NCBI RefSeq assembly: GCF_018100805.1
Contig: NZ_JAGJEA010000005.1
Location: forward strand, 62,001 to 126,000
Origin: Aquimarina sp. MMG016
GTDB lineage: Bacteria > Bacteroidota > Bacteroidia > Flavobacteriales > Flavobacteriaceae
Length of the DNA stretch: 64,000 nucleotides
Direction of reading: 5' to 3'
The notes beneath the pieces are model-generated. The model ran no database searches. It saw nothing but the letters and a program-made list of their open reading frames with translations, and was not told the origin of the DNA. A program made the translations under genes and the position numbers. Positions 58,595-64,000 of this stretch are shown piece by piece (position 1 is the stretch's first letter; every line of letters starts with the position of its first letter).

Positions 58595-59986
58595 TTATTT
58601 ATCCATTCGCACGATTTTTGGTGTGAATGTTCCAACTACCTCTACCAGTTCTTGCTGATTTGCCATGACTTTATTGATATCTTTATAAGCCATCGGTGCT
58701 TCATCAATTCCTCCACCGATCAGTGTGACATCATTTGCTTTTAATTGTTTTTTGATATCACTCTTAGTAAATTTCTCTTTACACTTTCTCCTGGAATGTA
58801 ATCTTCCAGCTCCGTGTGATGCGGATTGCAAACTTTCCGGGTTTCCTAATCCCCTCACTATAAATCCTGGCGCTGTCATTGATCCTGGAATGATTCCTAA
58901 TTCGCCTTTGGCAGCAGGAGTTGCTCCTTTTCTATGAACAATACATTCCTCACCATTCACTTCTTGTTTCCAGGCAAAATTGTGATGGTTTTCAATTTTG
59001 GCAACGGGCCTCGATCCTAATAGCTTTCCGATTCTGGCGTGAATATCGTCGTGACATGCTTGTGCATAATCTCCGGCAAGATTAATAGCCAACCAATATT
59101 CCTGGCCATCGTGAGTGTTTAGATCCAACCATGCCAGTTGTTGTACATGCTTTGGTAATGGGCATTGTTTGGTTGCCAAATAGGTATAATGCTTTGCAAT
59201 ATTAGCTCCCAATCCACGAGAACCACTATGTGATAAAACACCTATGTATGATCCTACATCCAATCCCCATTCATTCTCGGTATCTGTAATATCCACTACT
59301 CCAAATTCTACAAAATGATTACCACCACCAGAGGTTCCTAATTGTTTATAAGCTTTATCTTTTAATCTTTTTACCAGCGGAATGTTTTTAAATTCATCAC
59401 GCTCAAAGATTTCATGATCATGCTTCACTTTATGGGTTTCATACATCCCGAATTTTGTATGTTCGGATAATATATTCTCCAACTGATGCTTTTTTCCTTT
59501 CAGATAAGAGATCGCAATTGGATAAATGGTTAAACACATTCTACATCCGATATCTACTCCTACGCCATAAGGAATCACTGCATTTTTTGTTGCCAGTACT
59601 CCTCCGATTGGCAAACCATATCCGCTATGTGCGTCTGGCATCAAAGCTCCTGCGACTGAAACCGGTAACTTAAGTGCATCATACAATTGGTATTTTGCGT
59701 GCTCATCGATTTCGTTTTCGCCATAGATCTGAAACGGTGATCTTATGGTCTTTAAAGCGTGCTTTTTTATGGCTACAGGTTTTAGTAAACTTTCCGCAAT
59801 TTTGCCCCAGATACCATCTCCTTGATAGGCTTCTGGATTTAATAATACTTTTTTGGCTTCTATTAATATGTGTTCTTTTTTTACTCTTTTTTGATATCGA
59901 TTAATCTGACCTAAAGTCACATTAATACTATTGTTTTTTGGAAAGCCTAATTTGATTAAGTCTTTTCCGCTTAATTTCTTTCCCAT
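58595..59986 (-). CDS. rtcB: RNA ligase RtcB (RNA-splicing ligase)
   Basis: A 463-residue RtcB. It joins RNA 3'-phosphate or 2',3'-cyclic phosphate ends to 5'-OH ends using GTP and Mn2+. Metal and GTP-site motifs are present: DIGCRM at 145-150 (Cys149), GGNHF (His224), SHSGSRGLG (His253), ENHHNF (His334/335), and the guanylylated histidine in SASHGAGR (His391). This length and pairing with PrfH indicate the RtcB2 type found in ribosome-repair operons. It starts the block zinc-ribbon, prfH, TPR, nucleotidyltransferase, exonuclease, tRNA array. With permuted tRNA halves nearby, joining of tRNA halves is an additional possible task. Confidence 0.95.
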   Translation of the reverse strand: MGKKLSGKDLIKLGFPKNNSINVTLGQINRYQKRVKKEHILIEAKKVLLNPEAYQGDGIWGKIAESLLKPVAIKKHALKTIRSPFQIYGENEIDEHAKYQLYDALKLPVSVAGALMPDAHSGYGLPIGGVLATKNAVIPYGVGVDIGCRMCLTIYPIAISYLKGKKHQLENILSEHTKFGMYETHKVKHDHEIFERDEFKNIPLVKRLKDKAYKQLGTSGGGNHFVEFGVVDITDTENEWGLDVGSYIGVLSHSGSRGLGANIAKHYTYLATKQCPLPKHVQQLAWLDLNTHDGQEYWLAINLAGDYAQACHDDIHARIGKLLGSRPVAKIENHHNFAWKQEVNGEECIVHRKGATPAAKGELGIIPGSMTAPGFIVRGLGNPESLQSASHGAGRLHSRRKCKEKFTKSDIKKQLKANDVTLIGGGIDEAPMAYKDINKVMANQQELVEVVGTFTPKIVRMDK

Positions 59987-60705
59987 GATTTTGGAATTTG
60001 GGCGTTCCCCGATGCATACTTTTCGGGGTCGGGCTTTCGCTCATACTCCTCGATTATCTATACTTCGACAGGCTCAGTATGACAATCTGTGGGGTAACCG
60101 CTCTATCCCTAACGCATTATATTTTGATTGTTTGCTTATGTGTTTCGGAATACTTCGACAACACTTTGACACCTGTCTGCCTTTGGAGGAGGCTCAGTGT
60201 GACGGCTCAGTATATTTTGAAGCTATTGAAAATAACAAGTCCGAAACTTTTTTCTGGCTTCGGACTTGTTATCTAACTGATCATTTTCAGTTTATGAATT
60301 ATAGAAGTCCCGAAGCATACCTAGAAAAGAACCTGGTTCTCTTAAAGTATCTGTGTATATGTTTGTAAAGGTCATAGTACTTCGGTTATTAAAGATTAAA
60401 TTTATTATTACATTAAATACTAATCAATTTAGAATAAAAATTATCCATTGATTAGGTCTCTTGTTCATTTTCTTTGTTTGCCCAAAGAAAACGAACCAAA
60501 AGAAAGGGCACTTTTTCCAAGGTATTTTTCAGTAAAACTGAAAACCAGATTTGTTTTGCTAAAATCTTTCCAAGGCTTCAAGATTTTTTAACGCAAAACA
60601 AATCTTATACTGGTGGAAAAAGGTTTGAAAAGCTCTGCTTTTAAACGCTTAGTCTCTTACACAAGATAAAACACTTTTCTTATCAAAACTTAATTGTTTT
60701 GCGGT
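59987..60705. other. Leader of rtcB with dispersed repeats, no gene
   Basis: No supportable gene on either strand. It contains the inverted copy of the rtcB-flanking palindrome (60001-60040), mobile repeat fragments (cttcgacaggctcagtatga near 60065), and a well-known dispersed repeat type around 60465-60530 (tttgcccaaagaaaac ... aaagaaagggc). A transcript from the promoter at 60706 would run about 700 bases before rtcB, so either a long leader exists or rtcB has a nearer promoter that I do not see. Confidence 0.5.
60001..60040. repeat. Palindromic element, upstream flank of rtcB
   Basis: gggcgttccccgatgcatac ... tcgggctttcg is the reverse complement of 58544-58586 with one or two changes. 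Together the two copies frame rtcB as inverted repeats about 1.4 kb apart. Confidence 0.75.
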
Positions 60706-60738
60706 GCAAATATGAAATCTATTTTCTAAGTATGCAAA
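60706..60738 (-). promoter_or_regulatory. Predicted promoter upstream of rtcB
   Basis: Minus strand: AATTTGCAT, 19-20 bases, then TTCATATTTGCAC; the same layout as at 54830-54863 and 61074-61108. The motif TTGATAATCAG lies 25-30 bases further upstream, as it does at the tRNA array. Confidence 0.6.
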
Positions 60739-60909
60739 TTTATTTTGTATTTATTTTGCTGATTATCAAATGGTTAAACTTATTTTTAAGCAAGAAAAAT
60801 CCTGTCCGTTTACTAACGGATAGTGATCTATTTGGTAACTAACTGTAGCTCTTATGAGTATCGCTCAAACAACATTGTATTGGATGTTCATAGTTTCTAA
60901 GAAAAGATA

Positions 60910-60941
60910 TAAAAAAAAGCGCCCAATTTTTTTGGACGCCT
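60910..60941 (-). terminator. Intrinsic terminator, rtcB leader module
   Basis: Minus strand GGCGTCCA-AAAAAA-TTGGGCGC followed by eight T. It closes a short transcript from the promoter at 61074 that contains a 20-codon frame (MNLFCIHKKGRCKAIFTS...) at about 60970-61040. Confidence 0.8.
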
Positions 60942-60969
60942 TTTAGATTTATATCGTTTTCTAGTTTTT

Positions 60970-61108
60970 TTACCTATGCTTTCGATGTAAAAATAGCTTT
61001 ACAGCGTCCTTTTTTATGTATACAGAATAAATTCATAGATAATTAAACTTGTTTTTTTGTTCTTATTAATAGTGCAAATATGAAGTAATTATCCCATTGC
61101 TTCCAAAT
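60970..61108 (-). promoter_or_regulatory. Promoter and possible leader peptide before the rtcB region
   Basis: The promoter is AATTTGG, about 20 bases, TTCATATTTGCAC (minus strand, 61108 to 61074). Downstream is a short frame starting MNLFCIHKKGRCKAIF and then a terminator at 60910. It lies after the ECF sigma factor gene. The frame resembles those before the tRNA array only loosely (MN..., G-R/V, IF). It could be a leader peptide or a small RNA. Confidence 0.45.
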
Positions 61109-61120
61109 TTATTTGTGAAA

Positions 61121-61681
61121 TTAGATTGTTTTTAATTCTCTATACAGAGGATCTTTTTCGATCATATCAAATAATTGTTTTTTAACTTCGAATTTCTTTT
61201 TACGTGTATATCCTTCGCTATACCCCATTATAGTTGCAATTTCTTTTGCAGAATTCCCTTCGAAGGAGAGCAGTAATAGATACTTATTTTTAACACTTAG
61301 TTTCTGAAAATATTTTCTATACAAATGTTCTCTTTCCTTACTTTCGTTATCAGTTGTGTAAGGATTATTAGCCTCTTTTTTATTTATTAACTCGTTATTA
61401 ATAATAAACTTTTGGTTTTTGCGTAATTGATTTCTCCAGATGTTTTTACAAATCCCCAAGAAATAGCTTTTCAGAGATATTGTTACTTCTAAAATCCCTG
61501 ACTTTAATTTCTGATATAGAATCATAAAAGCATCCTGAAAAACGTCTTCAACATCTTGTGTAGTACCATAATTTTTAAGAATGTAGGCCTTAATATATCT
61601 TATATTATCGTTATAAAAACCTTTCAGTACTCTTTGGTCTCCATTAATAATCCCTGCAATAATTATTTTATCCCGATCCAT
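61121..61681 (-). CDS. ECF-type RNA polymerase sigma factor
   Basis: A 186-residue sigma-70 family protein. Region 2 is in YIKAYILKNYGTTQDVEDVFQDAFMILYQKL, and region 4 is LLLLSFEGNSAKEIATIMGYSEGYTRKKKFEVKKQL. It has no anti-sigma gene beside it. It lies upstream of the rtcB region on the same strand, with a promoter and terminator module between, so a regulatory link is possible but unproven. Confidence 0.9.
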   Translation of the reverse strand: MDRDKIIIAGIINGDQRVLKGFYNDNIRYIKAYILKNYGTTQDVEDVFQDAFMILYQKLKSGILEVTISLKSYFLGICKNIWRNQLRKNQKFIINNELINKKEANNPYTTDNESKEREHLYRKYFQKLSVKNKYLLLLSFEGNSAKEIATIMGYSEGYTRKKKFEVKKQLFDMIEKDPLYRELKTI

Positions 61682-61819
61682 TTGTATAGTTTTTTATGCT
61701 TGTAGGTTTAAAGTAATCCCCATCACTTTAATTCTTTTACGACACAAACATATATCAGCTACGGGATATGTCCTTACAGATTTCCGTAATGCAGGGAGAT
61801 TTTAACATTAGGAGGGCTC

Positions 61820-62130
61820 ATTCATTCGTATTATGGATTCCGGATCAAGTGCGGAATGACAAAACCTTATGATGTCATTCCTGCGTAGGCAGGAATCCAT
61901 TGATTGATCAGAACAACACTGCTTTGGATTCCGCATCAGGTGCGGAATGACAATTTAATGCGCTTTATTTTTATAGAATCACATTACTTTTCAACCTTAC
62001 TTGTCATTCCTGCGTAGGCAGGAATCCATCGACTAATCCTTATTACAATGTTGTGGATTCCGCATCAGGTGCGGAATGACAAGGTACTACTTTTGTTATT
62101 TCTTCTTCTTTGTCATTCCTTCCGTTCGAC
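61820..62130. repeat. Cluster of palindromic repeats (REP-like)
   Basis: Alternating short palindromes: ggattccggatcaagtgcgg (61836), gtcattcctgcgtaggcagg (61875 and 62003), ggattccgcatcaggtgcgg (61925 and 62053). The two types alternate. Similar units occur at 56566-56597 and 62490-62690. No protein is encoded. The rest of 61682-62162 holds nothing else I can support. Confidence 0.85.
61951..62031 (+). repeat. 80-bp direct repeat, left of the GIY-YIG gene
   Basis: caatttaatgcgctttattt... through the palindrome gtcattcctgcgtaggcagg recurs with few changes at 62521-62601, 570 bp away. The GIY-YIG gene lies between the two copies. Confidence 0.8.
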
Positions 62131-62162
62131 TACAGCTCAAGGTAAACTCCAATAGGAATTCA

Positions 62163-62465
62163 TCAATCGCACCAATCTTTTGCTAAATCATTCCAATCTT
62201 TATTTTCTTCTTCTATCAGGTCAATTTTCCATTGCCGTTTCCACTTTTTTAATTGCTTTTCCCTTTTAATAGCGTCATTGACATATTGATATATTTCAAA
62301 ATAAACCAGTCTATCTAATCCATATTTTTTAGTAAACCCTTCTGTCAATTTGTTTTTATGCTCAAAAACCCTTCGTTCTAAATTATTAGTCATGCCGATG
62401 TATAATGTGCCGTTCTTTTTATTGGTAAGGATATAAACAGCATATTGGTGGTTTGGTTTTAGCAC
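62163..62465 (-). CDS. GIY-YIG endonuclease-domain protein
   Basis: A 100-residue single-domain GIY-YIG protein: YAVYILTNKKNGTLYIGMTNNLERRVFEHKN carries the motif (here YVY-type YAVYIL and LYIG) with the arginine in LERR; KKYGLDRLVYFEIYQYVNDAIKREKQLKKWKRQWKIDLI is characteristic of the small UPF0213-like group. The start appears to be GTG at 62465. Such genes are common in Bacteroidetes amid palindromic repeats, as here. The function is unknown; a nuclease acting on repeats or on DNA ends is possible. Confidence 0.88.
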   Translation of the reverse strand: MLKPNHQYAVYILTNKKNGTLYIGMTNNLERRVFEHKNKLTEGFTKKYGLDRLVYFEIYQYVNDAIKREKQLKKWKRQWKIDLIEEENKDWNDLAKDWCD

Positions 62466-62520
62466 AGTATAATTATTTCATTCTAACACTACTTTGGATT
62501 CCGGGTCAAGCCCGGAATTA

Positions 62521-62690
62521 CAATTTAATGCGCTTCATTTTTATAGAAGCACATTACTTTTCAACCTTACTTGTCATTCCTGCGTAGGCAGGAATCCATT
62601 GATTGATCATTGCAACACTGCTTTGGATTCCGCATCAGGTGCGGAATGACAAAAAATGATACAAATCGGGTCAAGTGCGGAATGACAAAA
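62521..62690 (+). repeat. Direct repeat copy and palindromes, right of the GIY-YIG gene
   Basis: Contains the second copy of the 80-bp repeat (62521-62601) and further palindromes (ggattccgcatcaggtgcgg near 62624; cgggtcaagtgcggaatgac near 62668). The sequence from here to the response-regulator stop at 62699 holds nothing else. Confidence 0.8.
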
Positions 62691-62698
62691 GAGTCTTT

Positions 62699-63367
62699 TT
62701 ACAACAACCCTAAATCCTTTACGATGGCAACCAAATGCGTAGTATTCTTGGCTTTGAAATCATCAAAAAGTTTACTGACTCTTTTGTCAATCGTACTTTC
62801 ACTATTAGGAGATATATTTTGTTTTTTAAGCTTGCTTACGATTTCTTTTTTAGTGAGTCCTTGTGATAATTCTTCTAACAATATCATATCGAAATCATCC
62901 AACTGAATCATGGCATTGCTATTAGAAGCATTAGTCAATTCTGGAGGTAACACGGTATCACCTTGATACACATTATTGACACAAGTTATTAATTCTTTTA
63001 CCGCATGCTGACCTTTACAAACATACCCGTTGATGTTTAGTTTATCAAACAACATCTTTATTCTATCGGGTCTGCTTTCCTGAGAATATACAATCACTTT
63101 AAGATCCGGTTGAATTTTTCTGATATCTTGTATCAGTTCTATCCCAGAAGCTCTGGTTTGGATCTTATGGTCTTCTTTAAAAGAAAGATCTGTAATCAAT
63201 AGATCGAATTCATTATGATCATTATGTGCCTTACGGAATTTTAGATAGGCATCATCACAATATTTGGCTTCCTGGATATTCTGGATGCCAACGCTATCCT
63301 GTAAAACTTTTATAATACCGTGGTTGGCAATTTCATAGTCCTCTGCCACCAATACCTTAGTAAACAT
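62699..63367 (-). CDS. NarL/FixJ-type response regulator
   Basis: A 222-residue two-domain regulator. The receiver domain begins MFTKVLVAEDYEIANHG; the likely phosphorylated aspartate is Asp60 in LLITDLSF, and the conserved lysine is in GYVCKG. The output helix-turn-helix is at the C-terminus (LLEELSQGLTKKEIVSKLKKQ...SESTIDKRVSKLFDDF), somewhat divergent from NarL. It lies 11 bp downstream of the histidine kinase gene, so the two form a two-component pair. Confidence 0.9.
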   Translation of the reverse strand: MFTKVLVAEDYEIANHGIIKVLQDSVGIQNIQEAKYCDDAYLKFRKAHNDHNEFDLLITDLSFKEDHKIQTRASGIELIQDIRKIQPDLKVIVYSQESRPDRIKMLFDKLNINGYVCKGQHAVKELITCVNNVYQGDTVLPPELTNASNSNAMIQLDDFDMILLEELSQGLTKKEIVSKLKKQNISPNSESTIDKRVSKLFDDFKAKNTTHLVAIVKDLGLL

Positions 63368-63378
63368 CTACTCACTTT

Positions 63379-64000
63379 TTAATTAGGGATTTGTATCTCG
63401 GCTTTAAAGCCTTTGTCTTTTTCTGAGTCAAAGATAATGGTTCCATTGATGGCTTGAATACGCTTTTCCGTATTGCGGAGTCCGTTACTGGATTTTTGAT
63501 CAATTTGATTCATTCCTACCCCATTGTCTGAATACTTTATAGTCAGTTGGTTCTCAGTATTATTAAAAACTAAAGCTACTAAAGTTGCCTGACTATGTTT
63601 TTGCATATTGGTCATCAGTTCTTGTAGTACTCTATAGACCGTAATTTTGATATTTCTACCAATGTTATCCCACTCCATTTTATCTAATCCTCTCAGGATT
63701 AATTGAACCTCGTTTTGGGTGTAGTTTTGTAGCATATTAGTTAATTCCTTTGGATAGGTGCCTCCAGTATCGAATTCACTGTTTTCTCGTGAGATATCCC
63801 TGGCTTTATGATAAGTTGTATTTAGTTTTTCTGGTATGGTTGGATCTTGTGGATTATGCTGATATTGCAGCATCACCTGAAAGATGTCATTACCCAACTC
63901 ATCATGTAAGCGTTTAGAGATACGGGTTTCTGTATCATAACTAGCCTGAAACTGTACAATTTTATTTTGCTGAGCTAGATATTTGGTGCGTTGTCTAAAG
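63379..64000 (-). CDS. NarL-partner sensor histidine kinase, 5' end outside window
   Basis: The visible 207 codons are open to the window edge. The dimerisation and phosphoacceptor box is RLHDELGNDIFQVM (His in RLH), preceded by a coiled coil (RTKYLAQQNKIVQFQASYDTETRISK). A HATPase domain follows: N-box ELMTNMQKHSQ, G-box YSDNGVGM, and GLRNTEKRIQAINGTIIF. This is a HisKA_3 (NarX/DesK-like) kinase. The sensor part, probably TPR and one membrane helix as in relatives, is not visible. It pairs with the response regulator downstream. Confidence 0.9.
   Translation of the reverse strand, partial: FRQRTKYLAQQNKIVQFQASYDTETRISKRLHDELGNDIFQVMLQYQHNPQDPTIPEKLNTTYHKARDISRENSEFDTGGTYPKELTNMLQNYTQNEVQLILRGLDKMEWDNIGRNIKITVYRVLQELMTNMQKHSQATLVALVFNNTENQLTIKYSDNGVGMNQIDQKSSNGLRNTEKRIQAINGTIIFDSEKDKGFKAEIQIPN

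Noticed and set aside
58441-58635. 64-codon frame between rtcB and the zinc-ribbon gene
   Set aside because: It is a translation of the palindromic repeat; the zinc-ribbon start is set downstream at 58454.
59455-60368. Plus-strand frames near rtcB
   Set aside because: They are antisense to rtcB or run through dispersed repeats; no conserved features.
61820-62690. Repeats considered as a CRISPR array
   Set aside because: Two palindrome types alternate at irregular spacing, the intervening sequences are themselves repeated, and no cas genes are present.

Overview
The window is AT-rich DNA from a marine flavobacterium, and its protein style resembles Aquimarina or a close relative. The evidence is a type IX secretion C-terminal domain, HYR-repeat surface proteins, TPR sensor regulators with LuxR-like helix-turn-helix ends, promoters of the TTG-N17/20-TAnnTTTG type, and dispersed palindromic repeats. 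No strain name can be given from sequence alone. Almost every gene reads on the minus strand, so operons run from high to low coordinates.

1-11.6 kb: cell-surface and sensory genes. A cut-off HYR adhesin-like protein is followed by two membrane-anchored regulators, two small envelope proteins, an amidase, and a 1039-residue type IX-secreted repeat protein with a 591-bp internal DNA duplication.

11.9-37.4 kb: a complete extracellular contractile injection system (eCIS; Afp/PVC/MAC-like). In transcription order it encodes a DUF4255 cap protein, an unknown protein, the sheath, three gp19-like tube proteins, a 52-residue DUF5908 protein, LysM hub, VgrG-like spike, a tiny protein, gp25, a PAAR-like tip, baseplate J, two tail fibres (one ending in a C1q-like domain, one in a tail-collar domain), a second baseplate protein, the tape measure, an AAA+ ATPase, and three eCIS-core cargo proteins with different C-terminal domains. 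A hydrolase/degenerate cyclase/AraC fusion lies directly upstream.

37.4-50.4 kb: regulators and small accessory genes, including one pseudogene with two in-frame stops, then a SulP transporter flanked by two related candidate small RNAs.

50.8-61.7 kb: the most remarkable part, a probable RNA-repair island, all on one strand: rtcB, a zinc-ribbon gene, prfH, a TPR gene, a nucleotidyltransferase-like gene, a 3'-5' exonuclease, a tRNA array (54.5-52.7 kb) and a slipin/Band-7 gene. Ten or eleven tRNAs of the array read normally. Three at its end appear to be circularly permuted, with the 3' half encoded upstream of the 5' half. One more carries a 51-nt insertion in its T-loop. Several others have odd arms. 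The neighbouring RtcB RNA ligase is the kind of enzyme that could join such halves. Related promoter/small-ORF/terminator modules stand before rtcB and before the tRNA array.

61.1-64 kb: an ECF sigma factor, a GIY-YIG gene set between direct repeats in a field of palindromic repeats, and a NarL-type response regulator with its sensor kinase, the latter cut by the window end.
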